The notes beneath the pieces are model-generated. The model was not told the origin of the DNA. It worked only from the letters and a program-made list of their open reading frames with translations, and made no database searches. Shown here piece by piece: positions 52,319 through 64,000 of a stretch of 64,000 nt of DNA; positions within the stretch are counted from its first letter, which is position 1, and every line of letters starts with the position of its first letter. The DNA lies in NCBI RefSeq assembly GCF_014851565.1, contig NZ_JACVAA010000001.1:62001-126000 (forward strand). Reading direction: 5' to 3'. The translations under genes and the position numbers were made by a program. The stretch comes from Pseudomonas sp. PDM15. Its GTDB lineage: Bacteria; Pseudomonadota; Gammaproteobacteria; Pseudomonadales; Pseudomonadaceae.

Positions 52319-53353
52319 TTACTCGCTGGTGGCGCCTTCCTTGTCCAGCAGCGCCTGCTTGCGCGGCACGCCCCAGCGGTAGCCGGTAAGCGCACCGCTG
52401 GCGCCGATCACCCGGTGGCAGGGCACCAGCAGGCCCAGCGGATTGCTGGCGCAGGCGCGGGCCACCGCGCGGGCATGACTGCCGAGCTGCTCGGCCAGCT
52501 CGCCATAACGCCGCGTCTGCCCCGGTGGAATGCCGCGCAGCGCCTGCCACACCTGTTGCTGGAAGGCGGTGCCGCGCATGTCCAGCGGCAGGCTGGCGGC
52601 GCGGCTCGGCTCCTCGACCTGGGCCACCACCTCGCGCAGCCAGTCGCGCAGGCCGCGCTGGTCGCGACGCAGTTCGGCGGCGGCGAAGCGCTGTTGCAGC
52701 TCAGTCTCCAGCTCCAGTTCGTCGTCGCCGAACAGCAGGGCGCAGACGCCCTTGTCGGTGGTGGCGAGCAGCAGCAGGCCGAGCGGGCATAGGGTGATGG
52801 CGTAGCGCAGCACTTCGCCGGCGCCTTTCTGCCGACGCTGTGCCGGGCTCAGACCGGCAGGCTGCTCGTACAGCGCGCGGGTGCCGGAATAGCCGGCATC
52901 CAGCGCCGCCTGCAGCACCGAGCCGGACTGCGGCAGCACGGCCTCCAGGCGCTGGCGGCGGTGGGCATCGAACCAGGCCCGCGGGGTCAGCCCGGTGCGG
53001 GCCTTGAAGGCGCGCGCCAGGTGCGAGGCGGACAGGCCGATGCGCGCCGCCAGCTGCTCCAGCGTCGGCGGCGTGTCGCAGCTTTCCAGCAGGCGGCAGG
53101 CGGCGATCACCAGCTCGTCCAGCTGCTCGGCGCTGCTCTTGCCGGTCGGCGAACAGCGCTTGCATGGACGGAAGCCGGCGGCCTCGGCGCTGGCCGCATC
53201 GCTGTGGAAGCTGACGTTGTCGCGCCGTGGTCGGCGCGCCGGGCAGCTGGGGCGGCAATAGATGCCGGTGCTCTTCACGGCGAAGAAGAAGCGCCCGTCC
53301 TGGCCGGCGTCGCGGTCGCACACGGCCTGCCAGCAATGGTCTTGGTCGAGCAT
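52319..53353 (-). CDS. ada: Bifunctional DNA repair methyltransferase and regulator Ada
   Basis: A 344-residue protein for the adaptive response to alkylation. The N-terminal zinc domain has Cys33, Cys37, Cys64 and Cys67 (YCRPSC; PCKRC); Cys33 is the methylphosphotriester acceptor. An AraC-type helix-turn-helix lies at about 85-178 (LAARIGLSASHLARAFKART). The C-terminal O6-methylguanine transferase has acceptor Cys312 in LVPCHRVIG and the preceding helix GTAFQQQVWQALRGIPPGQT. All key residues are present, so both activities are expected. The start is ATG 53353 with GGGAG; the open frame extends beyond into the divergent promoter region. Confidence 0.96.
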   Translation of the reverse strand: MLDQDHCWQAVCDRDAGQDGRFFFAVKSTGIYCRPSCPARRPRRDNVSFHSDAASAEAAGFRPCKRCSPTGKSSAEQLDELVIAACRLLESCDTPPTLEQLAARIGLSASHLARAFKARTGLTPRAWFDAHRRQRLEAVLPQSGSVLQAALDAGYSGTRALYEQPAGLSPAQRRQKGAGEVLRYAITLCPLGLLLLATTDKGVCALLFGDDELELETELQQRFAAAELRRDQRGLRDWLREVVAQVEEPSRAASLPLDMRGTAFQQQVWQALRGIPPGQTRRYGELAEQLGSHARAVARACASNPLGLLVPCHRVIGASGALTGYRWGVPRKQALLDKEGATSE

Positions 53354-53475
53354 GGCGGTCTCCCGGTCCTCGAATCTGTATGGGCCGATTGTCGATCCGT
53401 GCGCTGGCGCTGCCAATCCGCATCTGACTTTCAAAGCCTATGCTCAGAGCGCATTCGCCCGCCAAGGATCACTCC

Positions 53476-56972
<3,497 letters not shown>

Positions 56973-56976
<4 letters not shown>

Positions 56977-58160
56977 TGGTGGACATGCTCGATCGGCCCG
57001 ACCAGCCGTTGATACTGCTGGTGGACGACACGCCGGAAAACCTGGAGCTGATGAGCGAGCTGCTGGCCGACAGCTATCGCATCAAGGTCGCCAACAACGG
57101 CCTCAAGGCCCTGCGCATCGCCGCCGGCAGCCAGCAGCCGGACCTGATCCTGCTCGATATCATGATGCCGGAGATGGATGGCTACGAGGTCTGCCGCCTG
57201 CTCAAGATGAACCCGGCCACGGCGGATATCCCGGTGGTGTTCCTCACCGCCAAGACCGAGGTGGCGGACGAGCAGCAGGGCTTCGACCTGGGCGCGGTGG
57301 ACTACATCACCAAGCCGATCAGCCCGCCCATCGTCCTTGCCCGCGTGCACGCCCAGCTGCAGCTCAAGGCCAGCGCGGATTTCCTGCGCGACAAGAGCGA
57401 GTACCTGGAGCTGGAAGTACGCCGGCGCACCCGCGACATGCAGCGCCTGCAGGAGGTGACCATCGAGGCCATGGCCAGCCTGGCGGCGATGCGCGACAAC
57501 CCCAACGGCAAGCACCTGTCGCGGGTCGAGCCCTACATGGTCGCCCTGGCCAAGGCGCTGGCCTACCAGCAGCCGGCGCTGGCCGATGAGTTGAACGCCG
57601 AGCGCATCGCCCAGCTGGGCAAGTCGGCGCTGTTGCATGGCATCGGCAAGCTGGTGTTGCCGGATCGTATCCTGCTCAGTCCGGTGCCGCTGCAGGGCGA
57701 CGATCTGCAGTTGCTGCACCGGCATGCGGTGGCGGGGCGAGATGCGCTGCTGGCGGCCGAGGCCAAGCTGGGCAGGGTGCCGGACTTCCTGCGCGATGCC
57801 CGCGACATCGTCTACAGCCAGCACGAGAACTGGGATGGCAGCGGCTATCCGCAGGGCCTGCGCGGCGAGCAGATTCCCCTGGCCGCACGCCTGATGGCAT
57901 TGGTCGGCGACTACGAGGAGATGACCAGCCATCATCCCTATCGCCAGTCGCTCAGCCATGCCGAGGCGCAGCAGCGCATCGGCGCTGCCAGTGGCACGCG
58001 CTTCGATCCGTCGGTGGTGCTGGCCTTTATCGAGGCCGAGGACGAGTTCGCCGCCATCGCCCAGCGCCTGGCCGACGATGCGGCGGCCATCCATGGCGAG
58101 CTGCAGCGCCTGGACGAGTCGCTGGGGGAAAGCATCGAGCTGACCCTGCCGCCGAGCTGA
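56973..58160 (+). CDS. Response regulator with degenerate HD-GYP domain
   Basis: A 395-residue protein. The receiver (about 13-130) is complete: ILLVDDTPEN, phospho-acceptor Asp62 (LLDIMMPEMDG), Lys in ITKPIS. A coiled linker leads to an HD-GYP fold (about 160-350) that keeps LLHGIGK, HAVAGRDAL and ENWDGSGYPQGL. The HD pair reads His222-Gly223, the HHE motif reads Gln283-His-Glu, and the later AD-x-x-D ligand region reads LVGDYEEM (Gly312, Glu315). Several metal ligands are therefore missing, and c-di-GMP hydrolysis is doubtful. It overlaps the kinase gene by four bases and is surely its partner. ATG 56976 is an equal start option. Confidence 0.9.
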
Positions 58161-58174
58161 GTTCGCTCACTGTC

Positions 58175-58218
58175 ACGGGGCGGGTGCGATCCGCGCGGCG
58201 CTTGCCCCGCCCCGTTTC
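58175..58218. terminator. Terminator between the HD-GYP regulator and DUF2218 gene
   Basis: ACGGGGCGGG (58175-58184) and CCCGCCCCGT (58206-58215) are ten-base perfect arms around a 21-base loop, followed by TTCC. It sits between two convergent genes, 15 bases after one stop and about ten before the other. Confidence 0.7.
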
Positions 58219-58224
58219 CTGGCG

Positions 58225-58518
58225 TCAGGCGTTGGCCTGCCAGTCCAGGCTCAGCGCTTCCTGCCAGGCGAAGCGCTCGAAGTGGCTGGCCACCACGCCC
58301 TGCAGTTTTTCCAGATCGGCGCTGCTGGCGCTTTCCACGCGCAGGGTCAGGCCCTGGGCGTCGGCCTGCAGCATGCTCAGGCCGAAGGCGAACTCGATGC
58401 GTCCCTGCTGCTCGTCGAAGCTGACCGGCAGCTTGTGCGCGAAGTGCTTGCACAGGCGGCTGATATAGCGCGCCGGGGTGTCGGTCACGACGTGGGCCGA
58501 GGCGGTAAAGGTACTCAT
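58225..58518 (-). CDS. DUF2218 domain protein
   Basis: A 97-residue soluble protein that matches the DUF2218 pattern: TPARYISRLCKHFAHKLPVSFDEQ with the conserved HF-AHK region and a closing SHFERFAW. In other bacteria the domain occurs alone or fused to siderophore-interacting proteins, which hints at iron or redox metabolism, but no role is proven. The reductase-like gene upstream on the same strand (53 bases away) may be cotranscribed. Confidence 0.85.
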   Translation of the reverse strand: MSTFTASAHVVTDTPARYISRLCKHFAHKLPVSFDEQQGRIEFAFGLSMLQADAQGLTLRVESASSADLEKLQGVVASHFERFAWQEALSLDWQANA

Positions 58519-58571
58519 GCGATCTCCGGGGTGAGATTGCCCGCGCTTGCAGACGCGGGCGGGATGTCTGA

Positions 58572-59213
58572 TCAGTAGGCGACGGTGAAACGCTGGCGGA
58601 TATGTTGCGGCTGCTCGGCTTCATCGAGCAGGGCCACGGCCAGGTCGGCCACCGAGATATGCGCCGGGGCGTCGCCATCCATCAGCAGCTGTTCGCCGCC
58701 GATGCGGAACTGACCGGTGCGCGGGCCCGGCTGCAGCAAGGCGGCGGGGGAGAGGAAGGTCCACTGCAATTCCTGCTCGTCGCGCAGCAGATTCAGGGCC
58801 TGGCGCGCGCCCTCGGCGCCTTCCTTGTATTCGGCGGGGAAGTCCGGCGTATCGATCAGTTGTTGACCCGGTGCCACATACAGGCTGCCGGCGCCGCCGA
58901 CCACCAGCAGGCGTTCGACTCCCGCGGCCTTGGTCGCGCTGGTGATGGCGCGGCTGCCGGCAATGAACTGCTCGCGGATATCGGCCAGGCCCCAGCCGGG
59001 GTTGAAGGCGCTGAGCACCAGGTCGTGGCCGCGCAGCTGCTCGGCCAGGGCGGCAACGTCATGCACGTTGGCCTGTCGTGCGTCGAGGTTGGCGTGCTGC
59101 GCCAGCTTCTGCGGATTACGCACCAGGGCGGTAACCTGGTGGCCGCGGTTCAGGGCTTCTTCCAGCAGGGCGGTGCCGACATAGCCGGTGGCGCCGATCA
59201 GGGCGATTTTCAT
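58572..59213 (-). CDS. NAD(P)-binding oxidoreductase (NmrA/atypical SDR type)
   Basis: A 213-residue Rossmann protein. The nucleotide loop GATGYVGTALLEEAL is at about 8-22 and the Arg-rich VRNPQKL after strand 2 (about 32-38) suggests NADP(H). The later QLIDTPDFPAEYKEGA and FLSPAALLQPGPRTG regions match the YwnB/BLVRB-like NAD(P)H-binding family. Substrate unknown. It is divergent from a LysR regulator at 59314, a common regulator-target pairing. Confidence 0.87.
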   Translation of the reverse strand: MKIALIGATGYVGTALLEEALNRGHQVTALVRNPQKLAQHANLDARQANVHDVAALAEQLRGHDLVLSAFNPGWGLADIREQFIAGSRAITSATKAAGVERLLVVGGAGSLYVAPGQQLIDTPDFPAEYKEGAEGARQALNLLRDEQELQWTFLSPAALLQPGPRTGQFRIGGEQLLMDGDAPAHISVADLAVALLDEAEQPQHIRQRFTVAY

Positions 59214-59295
59214 GGGGTGATCCTTGGTGGGTTGCGATGGGTGAATAATCGCAGCTGGATAAATCTGAGAAAAAGCGGCTTAAATACCTTGAATA

Positions 59296-59312
59296 ATTAA
59301 GCAGGACTTAAT
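59296..59312. promoter_or_regulatory. LysR-type dyad overlapping the lysR ribosome-binding site
   Basis: ATTAAG-CAGGA-CTTAAT is a perfect six-base dyad containing a T-N11-A core. It ends one base before the LysR ATG (59314), and its centre is the AGGA Shine-Dalgarno sequence. A regulator bound there would block its own gene, while the divergent reductase promoter is close by. Confidence 0.4.
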
Positions 59313-59313
59313 A

Positions 59314-60204
59314 ATGGAGCAGCTAAAACGCATGGCCCTGTTCGCCACCGTGGTGGAGAAGGGCTCCATGGTGGCCGCCGCCGAGGCGCTGGGCATGAGC
59401 GCCTCGGCGGTCAGCCAGCAGATCGGCAAGCTGGAGCAGAGCACCCAGGTCAGCCTGCTGCACCGCACCACCCGCAAGCTGACCCTGACCGAGGCCGGGG
59501 CCCAGCTGTACCAGAGCTGCCGGCAGATCGTGGCGCTGGCCGAGCAGGCCGAGCAGCGCCTGGCCGAGTTGCGTGATGCCCCGGTGGGCGAGCTGCGCAT
59601 CGCCGCGCCGGTGGGTTTTTCCGGACGAATGATCACCGAGGCCCTGGCGCCGTTGCTCAGTGCCCATCCGGGCCTGAACCTGCGGCTGTTCTTCCAGGAC
59701 GAGCAGATCGACCTAATCGAGCAGCGCATCGACCTGGCCATCCGTGTCGGCGCCCAGGAGGACTCCAGCCTGGTGGCGCGCCATCTCGGCGACTGGCGCA
59801 TGTTGCTGTGCGTGGCGCCGGCCTATCTGGCGCGCTGCGGGGCGGTGCTCGGGCCGGAGCAGCTGGTCGGCCTGGACTGGCTGAGCCTGAACCACGAGCG
59901 CGCCCAGCAGCTCACCCTGCACGGTCCCGGCGGCGCCCAGCAGCGCCTGCGCATCGAGAGCCGGGTGGCCTGCAACAACATCCTGTCGGTGCGGCATTTC
60001 TGTCTGGCGGGCATGGGCGTGTCGCTGCAGCCGGAGCCGGAGATTCGCGCCGAGCTGGCCAGCGGCGCGCTGCTGGTGCTGCTGCCGGAGTGGCAGCCGG
60101 CGCCGGTCGGCATCTATATCGTCACCCCGCGCCGCGATGCCCAGCCGGCCAAGGTGCGCTATGCCATCGAGGCGCTGCGCCGGACCCTGTCGGTCGGTCA
60201 CTAA
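59314..60204 (+). CDS. LysR-family transcriptional regulator
   Basis: A 296-residue regulator. The winged helix-turn-helix is at about 1-60 (MVAAAEALGMSASAVSQQIG, then LEQSTQVSLLHRTTRKLTLT) and the effector domain follows (about 88-292; GELRIAAPVGFSGRMITEAL; IDLAIRVG), closest to the CrgA-like group of LysR proteins. Probable target is the divergent NAD(P)-binding oxidoreductase. Effector unknown. Confidence 0.93.
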   Translation: MEQLKRMALFATVVEKGSMVAAAEALGMSASAVSQQIGKLEQSTQVSLLHRTTRKLTLTEAGAQLYQSCRQIVALAEQAEQRLAELRDAPVGELRIAAPVGFSGRMITEALAPLLSAHPGLNLRLFFQDEQIDLIEQRIDLAIRVGAQEDSSLVARHLGDWRMLLCVAPAYLARCGAVLGPEQLVGLDWLSLNHERAQQLTLHGPGGAQQRLRIESRVACNNILSVRHFCLAGMGVSLQPEPEIRAELASGALLVLLPEWQPAPVGIYIVTPRRDAQPAKVRYAIEALRRTLSVGH

Positions 60205-60270
60205 CTGGGCGGCGACGGCGGATTGCCGTATAAGGGCGGGATTGTTTCCCGTGGAGGCCCGATCAGTTCG

Positions 60271-61158
60271 ATGAAAACCCCGAAACGCCTGGAGCCCTTG
60301 CTCGAAGATGGTCTGATCGACGAGGTGGTGCGCCCGCTGATGAGCGGTAAGGAAGCCTCGGTCTATGTCGTGCGTTGTGCTGGCGAGCTGCGCTGCGCCA
60401 AAGTGTACAAGGAGGCCAACAAGCGCGGCTTCCGCCAGGCCGCCGAGTACCAGGAGGGACGCAAGACGCGCAACAGCCGTGATGCCCGGGCCATGGCCAA
60501 GGGCAGCAAGTACGGGCGCAAGGAGCAGGAGGAGGCCTGGCAGAACGCCGAGGTGTCCGCGCTGTTCCGCCTGGCCAATGCCGGCGTGCGGGTGCCCAAG
60601 CCCTACGACTACCAGGACGGCGTGCTGCTGATGGAGATGGTCGACGACGGCTACGGCGATGCCGCGCCGCGCCTGAACGACGTCGACCTGCTGCCCGAGG
60701 ACGCCCGCGAGTTCCACGCCTTCATGATCGGCGAGATCGTCAAAATGCTCTGCGCCGGCCTGGTCCACGGTGACCTCTCGGAATTCAACGTGCTGCTCGA
60801 TCCGCTCGGTCCGGTGATCATCGACCTGCCTCAGGCGGTGGATGCAGCGGCCAACAACCATGCTTTCAGCATGCTCGAGCGCGACGTGCGCAACATGGCC
60901 GAGTACTTCGGTCAGTTCGCTCCGGAACTGCTCGATACCCGCTACGCCAAGGAAATGTGGGCGCTCTACGAGGACGGCAAGCTGACCCCGGAGAGCCAGT
61001 TAACCGGCCAGTTCGTCGAGCCGGAGGAAGAAGCGGACGTGGATGCGGTGATGCGCGAGATCAAGGCCGCCATGGCCGAGCAGGCTCGCCGCGAGGCCGC
61101 CCGCAACGCCGAGGACGCGCCGCGCGACGAGCCGCCACCACCGCCCTGGATGCAGTGA
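60271..61158 (+). CDS. RIO-type serine protein kinase
   Basis: A 295-residue atypical kinase of the RIO1 group. Glycine-loop-equivalent SGKEASVYVVR (about 24-34), ATP lysine in CAKVYKE (Lys near 44), catalytic HGDLSEFN (about 167-174), metal-binding IIDLPQAVD. The C-terminal tail is acidic and ends in a Pro run. ATG 60271 is the only suitable start; a GGAGG lies 13 bases before it, an unusually long gap. Bacterial RIO kinases are known in Pseudomonas (PA4780-like), but targets are not established. Confidence 0.9.
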   Translation: MKTPKRLEPLLEDGLIDEVVRPLMSGKEASVYVVRCAGELRCAKVYKEANKRGFRQAAEYQEGRKTRNSRDARAMAKGSKYGRKEQEEAWQNAEVSALFRLANAGVRVPKPYDYQDGVLLMEMVDDGYGDAAPRLNDVDLLPEDAREFHAFMIGEIVKMLCAGLVHGDLSEFNVLLDPLGPVIIDLPQAVDAAANNHAFSMLERDVRNMAEYFGQFAPELLDTRYAKEMWALYEDGKLTPESQLTGQFVEPEEEADVDAVMREIKAAMAEQARREAARNAEDAPRDEPPPPPWMQ

Positions 61159-61253
61159 CCAGCGACCTGTCTGGTCGCGAAAGCAGGGAACTGTATCGGG
61201 CGGGTGCGGTGCGGCGCTGCTAGGGTGGCGGCAGACATTCCGGAGCCTCGCTC

Positions 61254-62141
61254 ATGCCGCTGCCGCACATCCTCCTGGCCCTGCTGGTCACCCTGATCTG
61301 GGGTGTCAACTTCGTCGTCATCAAGGTCGGTCTGCAGGACTTCCCGCCGCTGCTGTTCTGCGCCCTGCGCTTCGCCCTGGCGGCGCTGCCGCTGCTGTTC
61401 CTGCGCGGGCCGCTGCCGGCGCCCTGGTGGCGCATCGTGCAGATCGGCGTGCTGCTCGGGGTGATCAAGTTCGGCCTGCTGTTCGTCGGCATGCACCTGG
61501 GCATGCCGGCGGGCCTCTCGTCGCTGGTGCTGCAGAGCCAGGTGTTCTTCACCGTGCTGATCGCCGCGCTGGTGCTGGGTGAGCGGCCCAGCATTCGCGC
61601 CTTGGCCGGGTTGGTTCTGGCAGCCGGCGGTCTGGTGCTGATCGGCCTGCAGCGGCCCCTGGGCGACAGCCTGCTGGGCTTCGTGCTGGTGGTCGTGGCG
61701 GCGCTGGCCTGGGCCTTCTCCAATATCGCCACCAAGCGCTCGGGCGCCAGCGACATGCTGCGTCTGATCTGCTGGGTCAGCCTGGTGCCGGTGCTGCCGC
61801 TGCTCGGGCTGTCCTACCTGTTCGAGGGGCCGCAGGCGATGGGCGCGGCGCTGGGCGAACTGAGCTGGCGCGGCGTCGGCGCGCTGCTGTACATCGCCTT
61901 CCTAGCCACCACGGTGGGCTTCGCCATCTGGAGCTTCCTGCTGCGCCGCTACCCGGCCAGCCAGGTCACGCCGTTCGCCCTGGCGGTACCGGTGTCGGGG
62001 CTGCTGGCCGGCTGGCTGCTGCTGGGCGAGGCGCTCACGCCGCTCGGCTGGCTGGCCTGTGCCCTGGTGTTCGGTGGCCTGGCGATCAATGTGCTGCCGG
62101 CAGGCTGGTTCCGTCGAGGTAGTCCCGCACCAGCCGGCTGA
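61254..62141 (+). CDS. EamA-family drug/metabolite exporter
   Basis: A 295-residue inner-membrane exporter with ten helices and two EamA repeats (LLVTLIWGVNFVVIKVGL near 10-27; VVVAALAWAFSNIATKRSG near 145-163). The pattern MPAGLSSLVLQSQVFFT matches the EamA cysteine/O-acetylserine exporter subgroup. The last 18 codons run over the 3' end of the convergent lysR gene (56-base overlap). Substrate is inferred only from similarity. Confidence 0.9.
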   Translation: MPLPHILLALLVTLIWGVNFVVIKVGLQDFPPLLFCALRFALAALPLLFLRGPLPAPWWRIVQIGVLLGVIKFGLLFVGMHLGMPAGLSSLVLQSQVFFTVLIAALVLGERPSIRALAGLVLAAGGLVLIGLQRPLGDSLLGFVLVVVAALAWAFSNIATKRSGASDMLRLICWVSLVPVLPLLGLSYLFEGPQAMGAALGELSWRGVGALLYIAFLATTVGFAIWSFLLRRYPASQVTPFALAVPVSGLLAGWLLLGEALTPLGWLACALVFGGLAINVLPAGWFRRGSPAPAG

Positions 62142-63009
62142 GCCAGTCCATGAACACCTGCACGCGCTTCGACAGGTTGCGCCGGTGCGGGTACAGCAGC
62201 GACACCGGCATGGGCGCGGCGCGGTACTCGGGGAGTATCTCCACCAGCCGGCCGCTGGCCAGGTGCCCGCGAATACCGGCCAGCGGCACCTGGATGATGC
62301 CGAGCCCGGCCAGGCAGGCCTGGGTGTAGGCGTCGGTGCTGTTCACCGTCAGCGCGCCGGGCATCTCCATGCAGCGCGGCGCGCCCTGTTCGACGAACTC
62401 CCAGCCGATCGGCTTCATGCCCAGCGTCGGTACGTAGTGCACCAGGCGATGCGCGGCCAGATCGGCGAGGCTGCGCGGCATGCCGAAGCGCTCAAGGTAG
62501 TCCGGGCTGGCGCAGTTGATCTGCTCCATCAGGCCCAGTGGGCGGGCGATCAGCGCGGCGTCCACCAAGCTACCAATGCGCACCACGCAGTCGAAGCCTT
62601 CGCGGATCAGGTCGACCTTGTGGTCGGTGCAGCTCAGTTCCAGCTCCAGGTGCGGGTGCTCGGCGAGAAAGGCGGGCAGGTGCGGCAGCACCAGATCGCG
62701 AGCCAGGGCCTGGCCCATGTCCACCCGCAGGCGACCGCGCAGCTGGCCGGCGTCTAGCTGGAACATCGCGGCGATCTCGTCGGCGTCGGCCAGTAGGTCC
62801 TTGCAGCGTTCGTAGCAGGCCTGGCCGTCCTGGGTCAGCTGCACGCGCCTCGTCGTGCGGTGCAGCAGGCGAGCGCCAAGCTGGTTCTCCAGCTGTTGCA
62901 CCTGCAGCGAGATGCTGGCCTTGGGCTGGCCGAGGCTCTCGGCGGCGCGGGTGAAGCTGGCCAGTTCGGCGACCCGCACGAAGGCGGGCATGGCGTTGAG
63001 TCGATCCAT
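62086..63009 (-). CDS. LysR-family transcriptional regulator
   Basis: A 307-residue regulator. DNA-binding region at about 1-60 (FTRAAESLGQPKASISLQVQ, LEQLGARLLHRTTRR-type motif seen as LLHRTTRRVQLT), effector domain about 88-300 (GRLRVDMGQALARDLVLPHL; FDCVVRIGSLVDAAL), again CrgA-like. It is divergent from the short-chain dehydrogenase at 63126, its probable target. Its 3' end overlaps the convergent EamA gene by 56 bases. The shared promoter gap (63010-63125) is AT-rich around 63045-63085 but has no convincing T-N11-A dyad. Confidence 0.93.
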   Translation of the reverse strand: MDRLNAMPAFVRVAELASFTRAAESLGQPKASISLQVQQLENQLGARLLHRTTRRVQLTQDGQACYERCKDLLADADEIAAMFQLDAGQLRGRLRVDMGQALARDLVLPHLPAFLAEHPHLELELSCTDHKVDLIREGFDCVVRIGSLVDAALIARPLGLMEQINCASPDYLERFGMPRSLADLAAHRLVHYVPTLGMKPIGWEFVEQGAPRCMEMPGALTVNSTDAYTQACLAGLGIIQVPLAGIRGHLASGRLVEILPEYRAAPMPVSLLYPHRRNLSKRVQVFMDWLSRLVRDYLDGTSLPAAH

Positions 63010-63125
63010 GGCGGTTCACTGTTATCGATTTGTGGACAGTCTAACCATAGGTGGCTGATTTATCCGTTTATCGTCGATCAATAGTCTGTGTCTCGTCCGC
63101 CACTCACTTCGACGAGGTACACAAC

Positions 63126-63881
63126 ATGAGCAAGATCACTCTCATCACCGGCGCCAGCCGCGGCCTGGGCAAGAACGCCGCCCTGCACCTGGCGCGCCAT
63201 GGTCATGACCTGATCCTTACCTACCACAGCAACCAGAGCGAAGCCGATGCCGTGGTGGCCGAGATTCGCGCCCTGGGGCGCCAGGCCGTGGCCCTGCAGC
63301 TGGACGTGGGCCGCAGCGCCAGCTTTGCCGACTTCGCCGAGCGGGTACGCCTGGCGCTCAGCCTGACCTGGCAGCGCGACAGTTTCGATGCACTGGTGAA
63401 CAACGCCGGCATCGGCATCCATGCGCCCTTCGCCGAGACCAGCGAGGAGCAGTTCGATCAGTTGATGAACATCCACCTCAAGGGCACCTTCTTCCTTACC
63501 CAGCGGTTGCTGCCGCTGCTGGCCGACGGTGGGCGCATCCTCAACGTCTCTACGGGGCTGGCGCGTTTCTCCCTGCCGGGTTACGCCGCCTACGCGGCCA
63601 TGAAGGGTGGCATCGAAGTGCTGACCCGCTACCTGGCCAAGGAACTGGGCGGTCGCGGCATTCGCGCCAACACCATTGCCCCCGGTGCCATCGAGACCGA
63701 CTTCGGCGGGGGCGTGGTGCGTGACAACCGCGAGCTCAACGCCGTCATCGCCGGGCAGACCGCGCTGGGCCGGGTCGGCCTGCCGGACGATATCGGCAAT
63801 GCCATCGGCATGCTGCTGTCGGAGGAGGCCGGCTGGATCAATGCGCAGCGCGTGGAGGTGTCTGGCGGCATGTTCGTCTGA
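63126..63881 (+). CDS. Short-chain dehydrogenase/reductase
   Basis: A 251-residue classical SDR. Cofactor loop TGASRGLG at 8-15, NNAGI near 95-99, catalytic Ser142, Tyr156 and Lys160 (YAAMK). The closing RVEVSGGMFV is typical of the family. The sequence TYHSNQSEADAV after strand 2 is compatible with NADP preference. Substrate unknown. GAGGT lies seven bases before the ATG. Divergent from the lysR gene at 62086-63009. Confidence 0.93.
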   Translation: MSKITLITGASRGLGKNAALHLARHGHDLILTYHSNQSEADAVVAEIRALGRQAVALQLDVGRSASFADFAERVRLALSLTWQRDSFDALVNNAGIGIHAPFAETSEEQFDQLMNIHLKGTFFLTQRLLPLLADGGRILNVSTGLARFSLPGYAAYAAMKGGIEVLTRYLAKELGGRGIRANTIAPGAIETDFGGGVVRDNRELNAVIAGQTALGRVGLPDDIGNAIGMLLSEEAGWINAQRVEVSGGMFV

Positions 63882-63892
63882 CGCTTTGCAGG

Positions 63893-63926
63893 CAGGATTG
63901 TGTCCCGCTCCGGGGGCGCAATCCTG
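63893..63926 (+). terminator. Hairpin after the short-chain dehydrogenase gene
   Basis: CAGGATTG (63893-63900) and CAATCCTG (63919-63926) are perfect eight-base arms 11 bases after the stop. No T run follows, so it may be a weak terminator or just an mRNA 3' hairpin. The remaining 74 bases to the window end hold nothing I can identify. Confidence 0.4.
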
Positions 63927-64000
63927 GCACCGGAGAAGCTCGTGCAAGGCCTTATCCACAGTGATTTTCGTTAGCGCTTGAATTCACTGCAGCCCAATAG

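Overview
The window is a stretch of chromosome from a high-GC gammaproteobacterium, almost certainly a Pseudomonas related to the P. aeruginosa group. The main evidence is gene order. From retS (about 12 kb) to the DUF2214 membrane gene (about 34.7 kb), the succession retS, purD, purH, fis, dusB, DUF3426 protein, prmA, accC, accB, aroQ, dsbD, ctpL-like receptor, gcbA-like diguanylate cyclase, DUF2333, Nudix, SUI1-like, speA, DUF2214 follows the order I know from P. aeruginosa PAO1 (about PA4856 down to PA4838). The main difference is an MHS-type transporter inserted between purD and retS. No tRNA, rRNA, CRISPR array, insertion sequence or prophage gene was seen.

Left part (1-12.3 kb): the end of eutC, then a minus-strand operon running from 8672 to 408: atzF (allophanate hydrolase), a GntR/FCD regulator, and urtABCDE (urea ABC transporter). 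Upstream of atzF lie a near-consensus sigma-54 promoter and, just after its predicted start site, a GntR-like palindrome. This suggests control by nitrogen limitation plus local repression. No urease or urea carboxylase gene is in the window. A marC-like gene and the hybrid kinase retS follow.

Middle (12.3-34.8 kb): mostly housekeeping genes. They cover purine synthesis (purD, purH), the dusB-fis operon, ribosomal protein L11 methylation (prmA), the aroQ-accB-accC operon, periplasmic disulfide reduction (dsbD), a phosphate-type chemoreceptor, a biofilm diguanylate cyclase and arginine decarboxylase. speA is followed by a roughly 120-base imperfect palindrome.

Right part (34.8-64 kb) is more accessory. 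It holds two more diguanylate cyclases, a MATE exporter, a YbaK-type deacylase, a Cache chemoreceptor and an alpha-2-macroglobulin lipoprotein with its partner penicillin-binding protein 1C. Next come two tandem DUF4136 lipoproteins, cmoM with a MazG-like hydrolase, ada, and a BvgS-like hybrid kinase fused by overlap to a response regulator whose HD-GYP domain has lost several metal ligands. It ends with two LysR regulators next to their divergent oxidoreductase genes, a RIO-type kinase and an EamA exporter.

Recurring themes are c-di-GMP and phosphorelay signalling (RetS, three GGEEF proteins, the BvgS/HD-GYP pair), nitrogen acquisition from urea, and periplasmic envelope maintenance. Intergenic palindromes of several families (REP, CCCTCTCCC-type, long dyads) lie in many gaps.
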